DNA from: Thalassotalea crassostreae
GTDB taxonomy: Bacteria > Pseudomonadota > Gammaproteobacteria > Enterobacterales > Alteromonadaceae
Reading direction: 5' to 3'
Assembly (NCBI RefSeq): GCF_001831495.1
Contig: NZ_CP017689.1
Location: 3,348,001 to 3,412,000 of the forward strand
DNA: 64,000 nt
Under the pieces are notes generated by a model, which saw only the letters and a program-made list of their open reading frames with translations, made no database searches and had not been told where the DNA came from. Numbering within the stretch: position 1 is the first letter of the stretch; each line of letters opens with the position of its first letter. Below are positions 7,800-16,242 of this stretch, piece after piece. Made by a program: the position numbers and the translations under genes.

Positions 7800-9233
7800 T
7801 TATTCACGATTGTTTTTCATTAAAATTCTAAACTTTTGTAACGTCTTTTGGTTAACGTCTTGTGGCATCAAATTATACTGTTCTGCGGGATCATTAAAGT
7901 GGTCATATAACTCTTCTGAGATAATTTCTTGATTTTCAAAGTTGACCCATTGCGTGTAACGGTACCGCTCATCCCTTAGTGAATAAGCCATCTTCTTTAT
8001 TTCGCCTTGGGGCCACGGTCTACTGACTTGGGTGAGCGCTGCTTGCCTGGCTTTTGAATTGGGGTCATTAAAAACTTGGCTAAAGCTTTGTCCATCTAAT
8101 GCCTCAAGTTCAGGCAGGTTAGCAAGCTCAATAAGTGTTGGAAAGATATCTGTATATTCGACAATGGCCTGTGTTTGCCCAGCATTTTTTTCTGGCACTT
8201 TAATAATGAGTGGTACCTGTGCATCTAGTTCGCGTACCATCACCTTTGTCCAATGGTCGTTTTCACCTAAGTGATAACCATGATCGGAAGACACGATAAC
8301 AATGGTATTTTTATCTAATCCATATTGTTTTAATGCATTGAGTAACTGCCCCACATTGGCGTCAAAGAAACTGGTTGCGGCATAATACCCATGACGCATA
8401 CGTTGAGCTAATTGCGCTGATACTTCACCTTGCTTTGGTACATCTTTTAGCGTTCTTATTTCTCTATAGTTAAACCAATTGTAAGCGCCAGCGTTTTCTA
8501 CTCGTTGTATCGAACTAAGTGGCTGAATATCATTCGACTGATATAAGTCCCAGTACTTTTTAGGAGGATTAAATGGCGCATGCGGTTTCATAAAACCAAC
8601 GGCAAGAAAAAAAGGGTTATCTTTTTTGGCCAACTGACGGATGGTATTCACTGCATCTGATGTTATGCGTCCATCAACATAGGAGTCATCACTGACATCA
8701 ACACTTTCAGTCACTGTGCCACGTATTTTTCCTTGCCAATTATTAGACTCTAGTGCGTAATCTCTAAAGTGATTTTCTTGATCGAACCTTGCAGGTACCG
8801 ACCATGACTTGTCATTGTCCTGAATCTTATTATAGTTATGTAAAACCTTGCCTATCGACTCGGTATGATAACCATGTTGCTTAAAATATTGAGGTAAAGT
8901 GATGATATCAGGATTTATTTTTCGAAAGTTTTGATTTAACTTCCACACCTTAATTGAATCGGGGCGCATGCCGGTTAACATTGACGCTCGTGACGCATTA
9001 CAGCTTGGGAATTGAACGTAAGAGCGATTGAATTGCATGCTTTGCTTGCAAAATCTATCCAGGTTTGGAGTGACCACCAGCTTATCCCCATAGCAGCCAA
9101 TATTCATACGTAAATCATCAGCAATAATAAACAAAATATTGGGTTGTAATTCTTCACCCTCTGTCTGTGCATTTGCATTGTTAAAGCCAACGAAGATTGA
9201 TAAAACAAATAACAGTTTTGCTAACTTTTGCAT
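7800..9233 (-). CDS. Exported S1 sulfatase, iduronate-2-sulfatase-like
   Basis: I choose ATG 9233, because TTAGGA lies about six bases upstream and a signal peptide follows (MQKLAKLLFVLSIFVGF, cleavage near NANAQ). An upstream TTG at 9260 lacks a good site. The mature protein begins with the metal-binding IADDLR motif. The sulfatase signature C-N-A-S-R-A-S-M-L-T-G places the formylglycine-precursor Cys at about residue 78. GFMKPHAPF, SSDHGYHLGENDHW and TKVMVRELDAQVPLIIKVP are typical of the iduronate-2-sulfatase-like branch. It hydrolyses a sulfate ester on a polysaccharide or oligosaccharide in the periplasm; maturation needs a formylglycine-generating enzyme not seen here. It is the outermost gene of the sulfatase region. 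Confidence 0.9.
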   Translation of the reverse strand: MQKLAKLLFVLSIFVGFNNANAQTEGEELQPNILFIIADDLRMNIGCYGDKLVVTPNLDRFCKQSMQFNRSYVQFPSCNASRASMLTGMRPDSIKVWKLNQNFRKINPDIITLPQYFKQHGYHTESIGKVLHNYNKIQDNDKSWSVPARFDQENHFRDYALESNNWQGKIRGTVTESVDVSDDSYVDGRITSDAVNTIRQLAKKDNPFFLAVGFMKPHAPFNPPKKYWDLYQSNDIQPLSSIQRVENAGAYNWFNYREIRTLKDVPKQGEVSAQLAQRMRHGYYAATSFFDANVGQLLNALKQYGLDKNTIVIVSSDHGYHLGENDHWTKVMVRELDAQVPLIIKVPEKNAGQTQAIVEYTDIFPTLIELANLPELEALDGQSFSQVFNDPNSKARQAALTQVSRPWPQGEIKKMAYSLRDERYRYTQWVNFENQEIISEELYDHFNDPAEQYNLMPQDVNQKTLQKFRILMKNNRE

Positions 9234-9269
9234 CGGATTCCTAAGGTTAATTATGCTCAAATTTAAATA

Positions 9270-9298
9270 AAAAAGGCTGATAATCGATTATCAGCCTT
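9270..9298 (-). terminator. Rho-independent terminator after the second sulfatase gene
   Basis: On the minus strand AAGGCTGATAAT and ATTATCAGCCTT form a long stem around CG, followed by a T-run. It sits between the two sulfatase genes, so the 7800-9233 gene needs its own promoter. Confidence 0.85.
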
Positions 9299-9329
9299 AG
9301 CGTTTTCAACTTACTGTAAAGTTACTCAA

Positions 9330-10823
9330 TTACTTCTTTTTAGGTTTTACGATAATTGGTTTATCGTTATGAGCAAACGGAAACAACTCAGTAGGTACAC
9401 TCGATTGCTCAAATAACTTTTTGAAATGCTCTACCTTTTCTGGGTATTGCTTGGCTAGGTTATTTTTTTCACTAGGGTCATTATCCAAATTATAAATTTC
9501 TATTGGTCTATCAAGGTTAACTTGTACCGCCTTCCAGGTACCTTCTCTTACAGCACGCAATAGTGATTTTCTCGGTTGTTCAGTGAATTTGCGCTGCTCT
9601 TCCCAATATAAATAAGGATGCTGTTGCTGCGTACCCTGTTGTAAATAAGTTGGCAATAACGAAATACCATCAAGATTTTTATCAGTTTCTACGCCAGCAA
9701 TTTCAGCGAACGTTGTCATGAAATCTTGTGATGCACCTATGTGTTTTGATACTGAACCAGGTTTAATCTTATTTGCCCAAACAGCAATATGTGGAACGCG
9801 CAGGCCGCCTTCGTACAAATCTCGTTTAAAGCCAGTATATTGGCCATTACTATCAAAAAATCGATAGTCATGCTCACCCGATGTTGTACTGCGTTCATTA
9901 TGAGGACCATTGTCGCTAGTAAGCACGATTAAGGTATTATCGATTTCGCCAATATGCGTTAGGTAATCAATTAAACGACCTACTTGTTGATCCCATAGCG
10001 TAACTTTAGTGGCATGATGGCGCTCACCTTCAGGCCAGTTGTATTCTTTATACATATTCACATTACGCACTGTCCATTCATGTCCATGTGGAGCACGGTA
10101 CGACATAAATAAGAAGAAAGGTTGTTCTTTCGTGGCTTTATTTTGCTTATGTTTATCTAAAAATTTAATGGCAAAATTAGTTCTAAATTCATCTAGATTA
10201 TCAAATTGAGTGTAATCATAAAAACTGCTAGATTCACGACCATTTACCCAATGCTCACGTTCATCAAAGGTTGTGTCGTCATCGGCTTTGCCCCATTGTT
10301 CTTGTACTGCGTAATTAAACCCACGACCATGAGCCCAAGTAGACGTATCCTCTGGTAATCCTAAATGCCACTTACCGACAAACCCGGTGTTATAGCCCGC
10401 GTCTTGCATTAATTCGCCTAATGTTTGTTCGTCTTTTCGAAGCGCTACTCGATCCCACTGCTGCCTGTCTTCATAGTAACCTTGATTACCGCGAATGGTG
10501 GCATGTCCTGAGTGCTTACCTGTCATCAATACTGCACGAGATGGTGCACAAACCGCATTACCCGCGTAGAAATCGGTAAAGCGCATACCCATTGTCGCAA
10601 GCTTATCTAAGTTAGGGGTTTTAATTTGAGTTTGCCCATAGGCGCCTATTTCACCATAACCTAAGTCATCAGCGAGTAAAAACACAATATTAGGACGTTT
10701 ATTTTCAGATGTTTGAGCGGCATTTTTAGATTGCTCTGCACTAGCCATAGAAGTGAAACAAGCAGTTATTAATGTAAACGCTATTGATAATTTTGTCGTG
10801 ACTTTTTTTGAACGTTGTAGCAT
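9330..10823 (-). CDS. Exported S1 arylsulfatase-type sulfatase
   Basis: The product has 497 residues with a signal peptide ending at about residue 29 (SMASA, then EQSK). The core begins with LLADDLGYGEIGAYG, two Asp of the calcium site. The catalytic signature C-A-P-S-R-A-V-L-M-T-G-K puts the formylglycine-precursor Cys at residue 92. VGKWHLGLP and TSDNGPHNE carry the other active-site Lys, His, Asp and Asn. It ends in a basic tail (VKPKKK). Proteins of this branch include arylsulfatase A and GalNAc-6-sulfatase-like enzymes; the sugar position attacked is not predictable by eye. It is transcribed divergently from the GH2 gene across a 188-base gap. Confidence 0.9.
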   Translation of the reverse strand: MLQRSKKVTTKLSIAFTLITACFTSMASAEQSKNAAQTSENKRPNIVFLLADDLGYGEIGAYGQTQIKTPNLDKLATMGMRFTDFYAGNAVCAPSRAVLMTGKHSGHATIRGNQGYYEDRQQWDRVALRKDEQTLGELMQDAGYNTGFVGKWHLGLPEDTSTWAHGRGFNYAVQEQWGKADDDTTFDEREHWVNGRESSSFYDYTQFDNLDEFRTNFAIKFLDKHKQNKATKEQPFFLFMSYRAPHGHEWTVRNVNMYKEYNWPEGERHHATKVTLWDQQVGRLIDYLTHIGEIDNTLIVLTSDNGPHNERSTTSGEHDYRFFDSNGQYTGFKRDLYEGGLRVPHIAVWANKIKPGSVSKHIGASQDFMTTFAEIAGVETDKNLDGISLLPTYLQQGTQQQHPYLYWEEQRKFTEQPRKSLLRAVREGTWKAVQVNLDRPIEIYNLDNDPSEKNNLAKQYPEKVEHFKKLFEQSSVPTELFPFAHNDKPIIVKPKKK

Positions 10824-11011
10824 GAAAAAACCAAACCAATTGATATTATTATCTCTAGATAGTAATGCCTACATTTATGCAAATCAACATTTTATATGAT
10901 AAATATGTTTATTTAATTTAAATTTTGTTAGATACTAATGAAAATTGTTAATTTTTTGATCTACGAATCAAATCGACAACGCACATGTAACAGCGCTTCA
11001 GGAGAAATACG

Positions 11012-13369
11012 TTGCAAACTTTATTTAAATCTTTTTTTATTGGTCTCTTAATATTGCCAACCTTAGTGGCTTGTCAGCAGAGTGAAGCAGATGCCACATT
11101 AGATATTTCCGCTACTGCCAAAATTGTTCCATTTAACCAAGACTGGCAGTTCAAAAAGCTTACTAATAAAGAGGTCGAGCTAACTGACTCTAAGTGGGTT
11201 GATGTCACTTTACCACATACCGCCAATGTCGAACCTATTATCGTCAACGATCAATGGCAAGGCTTAGCAGAATACAAAAAAGTATTTACTGCGCCGAAAG
11301 AGTGGCAAAACAAAACACTTTTAGTTCGTTTTGAAGCGGCAATGAGTCATGCCCATGTATTTTTAAATGACGTAAAAATAGGCGAGCATATGGGTGGTTA
11401 TTTACCATTTGCTTTAGACATGTCTGACATCATTAAACTTGGTGAAGAAAATACCTTAGTGGTTAAGTTAAATAACCAAGACAATCCTGATATTGGTCCT
11501 AAGCCATTAAAACGATTAGATTTTAATACCTATGGTGGCTTATACCGCGATGTCAATATTATCGTTAAAAACCCACTACACATTACCGATGAAATTGCCG
11601 CAAACAAAGTGGCGAGTGGCGGCATATTCATTACCACGCCAGTAGTTGATGAAAAACAATCGAGTGTTAATGTAAAAACACATATTGCTAATACTGAAGA
11701 TAGCGAAACGAAATTTACTATCCGTCAAACTATCTATAACAGTGACAATTCAGAAGTTGCCTCTTATTCTGAATTAGTTTCTTTACCAGCTAACACCGAC
11801 AAGCAATTTAGCCAAGACTTACTGGTAAATAATGCCAAACTTTGGAGCCCTAATTCACCAAATTTGTATACGGTAAAAACTGACCTTATTAAAGACAATG
11901 CGTTAGTAGAAAGTCAAAGTACTCGTATTGGTATTCGCTCGTTTGAGTTTAATGAAAAACACGAATTATTAATTAATGGCAAGGTAACATTTTTGCGCGG
12001 TGTGAATCGTCATCAGGAATACCCATATGTAGGTTATGCAACGTCGCCACAAGCAGATTATCGTGATGCAGTAAAAATTAAATCTGCTGGTTTTGACTAT
12101 GTACGCTTGTCTCACTACCCTCACTCTAAAGCATTTATGAATGCCGCTGATGAACTTGGTTTGGTATTACTCGATGCGATTTTAGGTTGGCAGTTCTTTG
12201 CTAATACACCAGAATTTAAAGCTCAAGTTTTACGTACTTGTCATGACATGATCCGCCGCGATCGTAACCATGCTAGCGTGCTAGCGTGGGAATGTTCGCT
12301 AAATGAATCTAAGATGACCAAAGGCTTTATGAAGCAACTAAATAATATTGTTCACGCTGAAGATCACACTCGTTTATCGGCGGGCTGGAAACCAGACTTT
12401 GATATCTATTTACAGGCCCGTCAACACCGTAGAAAGAAAGGCCATTATCATGAGCCAACTCAACCATATAACGTTTCTGAATATGGCGATTGGGAATACT
12501 ACGCCCAAAATGCTGGTTTAAACCAAGATGCTTGGAAAGACTTAAAGAAAGAAGAAAGAACAAGTCGTCAACTGCTAAGCGCCGGCGAACAGCGCTTATT
12601 ACAACAAGCGTTTAATCTACAAGAATCGCACAATGACAACCTTACTTACCCTGCGTTTGCCGATGGTTACTGGGTAATGTTCGATTATAACCGTGGTTAT
12701 TATCACGACTTAGAATCATCAGGCATCATGAGCATTAATCGTCTGCCGAAATACAGTTATTACTTTTACCAAAGTCAACGTGATGCGAGCATTCAATCAG
12801 ATGAATATGCATCAGGTCCTATGGTGTTTATCGCTAACGAGTGGCGCGAAGGTTCAAGCACTGACGTAAAAGTATTTAGTAATGCCGACGAAGTAGCGCT
12901 TTACTTAAACGACACGCTTATTAGTCGCAACAAACCAACAGATGATAAGTACTCAACCGAGCTTAATCATCCTCCGTTTGTATTTAATTTAGATGGCTTT
13001 AGTACAGGTACGCTAACCGCAAAAGCATTTATTGACGGTAACGAAGTGGCAACTCATAGCGTGACTACACCTGAGCAGTTCGCCAAGCTTACCGTAGCCA
13101 TTGATGAAAGTGGTGTTGCGCCAGCAACTGGCAGCAAAGATGTTGTCTTTGTACACGCGACCTTTGTTGATGCTAAGGGTAATAAAGTGCCAGTAAATCA
13201 TGAAGATATTGTATTTACGACGCAAGGTGACATCAGCCTAATCAGCAAAATTGCGGTTAAATCTGAACAAGGTATTGCATCAACATTGATTGAAATTGGT
13301 GACACGTTAAAGGGTGCAACAATAACAGCAACACATGCTTCAGGTATTAAGCAAACCTTTACGTTTTAA
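11012..13369 (+). CDS. Lipid-anchored GH2 glycosidase, beta-galactosidase-like
   Basis: The start is TTG 11012, with AGGAGA six bases upstream and no suitable ATG. The N-terminus is a signal with lipobox (LPTLVAC), so the enzyme is probably anchored in the envelope. The GH2 layout is clear: jelly-roll domain (about 30-190, with GLAEYKKVF and NTYGGLYRDV), Ig-like domain (190-305), TIM barrel (305-560) and C-terminal Ig-like domains. The acid/base is Glu432 in the WECSLNES motif and the nucleophile is Glu490 in VSEYGDWEY. FLRGVNRHQEYPYVG is the usual barrel-entry motif. GH2 enzymes cleave exo beta-linked galactose, glucuronate or mannose; galactose is favoured here by the neighbouring galactose catabolic genes. 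A terminator follows. Confidence 0.88.
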   Translation: MQTLFKSFFIGLLILPTLVACQQSEADATLDISATAKIVPFNQDWQFKKLTNKEVELTDSKWVDVTLPHTANVEPIIVNDQWQGLAEYKKVFTAPKEWQNKTLLVRFEAAMSHAHVFLNDVKIGEHMGGYLPFALDMSDIIKLGEENTLVVKLNNQDNPDIGPKPLKRLDFNTYGGLYRDVNIIVKNPLHITDEIAANKVASGGIFITTPVVDEKQSSVNVKTHIANTEDSETKFTIRQTIYNSDNSEVASYSELVSLPANTDKQFSQDLLVNNAKLWSPNSPNLYTVKTDLIKDNALVESQSTRIGIRSFEFNEKHELLINGKVTFLRGVNRHQEYPYVGYATSPQADYRDAVKIKSAGFDYVRLSHYPHSKAFMNAADELGLVLLDAILGWQFFANTPEFKAQVLRTCHDMIRRDRNHASVLAWECSLNESKMTKGFMKQLNNIVHAEDHTRLSAGWKPDFDIYLQARQHRRKKGHYHEPTQPYNVSEYGDWEYYAQNAGLNQDAWKDLKKEERTSRQLLSAGEQRLLQQAFNLQESHNDNLTYPAFADGYWVMFDYNRGYYHDLESSGIMSINRLPKYSYYFYQSQRDASIQSDEYASGPMVFIANEWREGSSTDVKVFSNADEVALYLNDTLISRNKPTDDKYSTELNHPPFVFNLDGFSTGTLTAKAFIDGNEVATHSVTTPEQFAKLTVAIDESGVAPATGSKDVVFVHATFVDAKGNKVPVNHEDIVFTTQGDISLISKIAVKSEQGIASTLIEIGDTLKGATITATHASGIKQTFTF

Positions 13370-13401
13370 CGTTTAGGCAAAGCACTTAAATGAACAAAAT
13401 A

Positions 13402-13432
13402 CAAAGCCATCACTGTTTGATGGCTTTTTTTT
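13402..13432 (+). terminator. Rho-independent terminator or attenuator
   Basis: AAAGCCATCA and TGATGGCTTT form a 10-bp stem around a short loop, followed by eight T. Only 22 bases separate it from the GH116-like start codon, so it may partly uncouple the downstream genes from GH2. Confidence 0.88.
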
Positions 13433-13454
13433 AAATAAAAAATTTTGGCTTTAA

Positions 13455-16232
13455 ATGACTGATATAAAAAAAACATCGAACAACTCTTCATGTTGCGCAT
13501 CAAATACCAGTTGTGCACCGAGTATCGAGCGACGTCAAATGCTTAAAGGTTTGAGTGCGGGGATGGCGACGATGACCGGCGCGTTTTCTATGCCAGCTTT
13601 CTCTATGCCAACTTTCTCTATGCCAAGAATGGCGGGACCTTTTCATAGTGCCGATTCTTTTACAACTAAAGCTGAAGGCCCTATTCCGATCGATAAAAAG
13701 CTGGATAAAGACTGGGTTAAATCTCTCTATGCAAGAGGCAGTGCTACTACCTACAAAGGCTGGCAACAACTTCAATATATTGGTATGCCGATTAGTGGTC
13801 TTGGCACCGGCACCGTTTATATTGGTGGTGATGGTAAGTTATGGGTTTGGGACATCTTTAACGAGCACCACGAAGGCGTTGTGCCGCAAGTCTATAACCA
13901 CCCTACTCTGCGTAATGAACATGGAGATAGTAAAATTAAAGAGCGTAATGGGGCCAATTATATTAGCCCTCCTGCACAAACAAGCCCATGGCATTTTGAG
14001 CAAGGTTTTGCTGTTTCTATTGAACAACAAGGACACAAAATTCGCCGTACCTTAGACCATAAAGGATTTGCTGATATTACCTTTAAAGGTCAATCACCAA
14101 TTGCTGATATTAGTTACTATGACGCTTCAACAAAGTTAAACGTTGAGCTTGAAGCAATGACGCCTTACATTCCGCTTGATACAGACCGTTCAAGTTATCC
14201 TGCAACTATTATGCGTTATGTTTTCACCAATAAAAGCGCAAGTTCAATGCTTTTGTCGGTAGAAGGTTGGTCAGAAAACCCTGTTTTGCAAGGAAAGGCT
14301 AAACAGCAAAATGCCCGTTTATTAACATCAGAGTATTCGGATAAAAGCGGTATTGGCTTTATTTCCACCGCACAGGGTAATGACGCAACAGCACAACAGG
14401 CGATCAACGCCCTGCCAGACTTTGGTTCGTTTGCAATGATGTGCCTTGATAGTAACAGCTCTGTGGCTGTTGACTCAGAATTAGCCACGTTAACAGCAAA
14501 CTTAGAACTTGAGCCTGGTGAAACAAAAGAAGTCTCTTTTATTGTGTCTTGGTTTTTCCCAAATCAAACGGCGCTATTTAAAAAAGAACACAAAAACATT
14601 AAACGTTGGTATGCCTGCAACTATAACGATGCGAAAGAAGTGGCATTAGATATCGCAAATTCTATTAACGACTTAACCAGCTTAACCCGATTATGGCGCG
14701 ATACTTGGTACGACAGCACTTTACCGCATTGGTTGTTAGAGCGCGCCATTATTCCAACAAACGCCTTACAAACAAATACCGCTTATCGCTTCGATAACAA
14801 CCGTTTTTGGGCATGGGAAGGAGTAGGTTGTTGTGCTGGAACTTGTACTCACGTATGGCACTATGCACAGGCTGTTGGCCGCTTATTCCCTGACTTAGAA
14901 CGAGATTTACGTGAACGCACCGATTACGAGATTGGCTTTCAAGACAATGGCGCAATTCTGTTTCGAGGTGAATACAACAACAAAGATGCTACCGATGGTC
15001 AAGCTGGCGTTATTTTAAGAACCTATCGCGAACATCAAATGAGTGAAGATGACGCGTTTTTAAAGCGCGTGTATCCAAAGGCTAAAAAGGCTCTAGAGTA
15101 TCTCATTTTAACAGATGCTCAAGGCGGTATGCCTGACGGTATTACGGAAGGTGAACAACACAATACCTTGGATGCCGATTGGTATGGAAAAATACCGGTA
15201 TTAAGCTCACTTTATATTGCAGCATTGCGCGCCGGTGAAGAAATGGCTGATGTGGTAGGCGATAAAGAGTTTGCCAAACTTTGCGCGGCAATTTATCAGC
15301 AAGGGCAAAAGAATATACTGAAATTATTTAACCCTGAGCATGGCTTTTTTACCCAAGAAATTGACCCTAATCACAGTGATGCTATTGGCATAGGTGAAGG
15401 TTGTTATATTGACCAAGTGATGGGGCAATGGTGGGCAAATCAGCTTAACCTTGGCCGCTTATACGATGGCGATACCATTCGCTCTGCCCTATCGAGTTTA
15501 TGGGATTATAACTTTTGCCCTGATATGGGACCTTTTAGAGATTCGATAGCAACACCAACTGCAAAAGGTCGCACTTATGCTCTTGCCGGCGAAGCAGGCT
15601 TAGTCATGTGTACTTGGCCAAAAGGCGGCCGTCAAGGCGACTGGGAAAAATATTGGCAATACGGTTATTTCCAAGAATGTATGACCGGCTTTGAATATCA
15701 AGTTGCCGGCCATATGGTTTGGGAAAGTGATGAAGAACCAGAATTTTTAACCAAAGGCTTAGCCATCACTCGAGCGATTCATGACCGATACCATGGCAGC
15801 AAACGTAACCCATATAATGAAATTGAATGTTCCGATCACTACGCCCGCGCTATGGCATCTTATGGTGTGTATTTAGCCGCAGCTGGTTTTGAAAGTAATG
15901 CTCCTAAAGGTCATTTAGGGTTTAAACCAAGGATGACGGACAAAGGCAGTTTTAAATCGGCCTTTACTAGCGCCGAAGGCTGGGGTTCAGTTGATATAAA
16001 TAATGAAAAATCAGCCTCTAAAATAAATATTACTTTGCATTACGGTACGTTATCGCTAAACACACTTTCGTTTAGAACTGAAGCTAACGAACTGTTGCCA
16101 AAGAGTATTCCATCAATGGTGAAAACATCACATGGAAACGCATCAATAATAAGCAAAGGTAAAGACATTACCCTGACTTTTACCACAGCAATTAAACTCG
16201 CCAAAGGCGAAACATTTAACGTTGAGGTTTAA
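13455..16232 (+). CDS. Tat-exported GH116-like beta-glycosidase
   Basis: The product has 925 residues. The N-terminus carries a Tat-type twin Arg (IERRQMLKGLSAG) preceded by a Cys-rich stretch (SSCCASNTSC). Three copies of a five-residue FSMP-containing unit lie in the signal region. The N-terminal beta domain shows GLGTGTVYIGGDG, as in GBA2-like enzymes. The alpha/alpha barrel contains FWAWEGVGCC then THVWHYAQAVGRLFPDLE, placing the likely nucleophile at Glu455. LDADWYGKIPVLSSLYIAAL places the acid/base Asp near 573-575. GH116 enzymes cleave beta-glucosides, beta-xylosides or beta-N-acetylglucosaminides; the substrate here is inferred only from context. No strong ribosome-binding site is seen. 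Two catalytic-region Cys pairs (GCCAGTC) are unusual. It overlaps no neighbour and precedes the phosphoesterase gene by 10 bases. Confidence 0.8.
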   Translation: MTDIKKTSNNSSCCASNTSCAPSIERRQMLKGLSAGMATMTGAFSMPAFSMPTFSMPRMAGPFHSADSFTTKAEGPIPIDKKLDKDWVKSLYARGSATTYKGWQQLQYIGMPISGLGTGTVYIGGDGKLWVWDIFNEHHEGVVPQVYNHPTLRNEHGDSKIKERNGANYISPPAQTSPWHFEQGFAVSIEQQGHKIRRTLDHKGFADITFKGQSPIADISYYDASTKLNVELEAMTPYIPLDTDRSSYPATIMRYVFTNKSASSMLLSVEGWSENPVLQGKAKQQNARLLTSEYSDKSGIGFISTAQGNDATAQQAINALPDFGSFAMMCLDSNSSVAVDSELATLTANLELEPGETKEVSFIVSWFFPNQTALFKKEHKNIKRWYACNYNDAKEVALDIANSINDLTSLTRLWRDTWYDSTLPHWLLERAIIPTNALQTNTAYRFDNNRFWAWEGVGCCAGTCTHVWHYAQAVGRLFPDLERDLRERTDYEIGFQDNGAILFRGEYNNKDATDGQAGVILRTYREHQMSEDDAFLKRVYPKAKKALEYLILTDAQGGMPDGITEGEQHNTLDADWYGKIPVLSSLYIAALRAGEEMADVVGDKEFAKLCAAIYQQGQKNILKLFNPEHGFFTQEIDPNHSDAIGIGEGCYIDQVMGQWWANQLNLGRLYDGDTIRSALSSLWDYNFCPDMGPFRDSIATPTAKGRTYALAGEAGLVMCTWPKGGRQGDWEKYWQYGYFQECMTGFEYQVAGHMVWESDEEPEFLTKGLAITRAIHDRYHGSKRNPYNEIECSDHYARAMASYGVYLAAAGFESNAPKGHLGFKPRMTDKGSFKSAFTSAEGWGSVDINNEKSASKINITLHYGTLSLNTLSFRTEANELLPKSIPSMVKTSHGNASIISKGKDITLTFTTAIKLAKGETFNVEV
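13584..13628 (+). repeat. 15-base tandem repeat inside the Tat signal
   Basis: Three consecutive 15-base units (consensus TTYTCTATGCCARCT) encode FSMPA, FSMPT and FSMPR. They lengthen the hydrophobic part of the signal peptide. Slippage would change its length without a frameshift. Confidence 0.8.
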
Positions 16233-16242
16233 CCTTTTTAAT

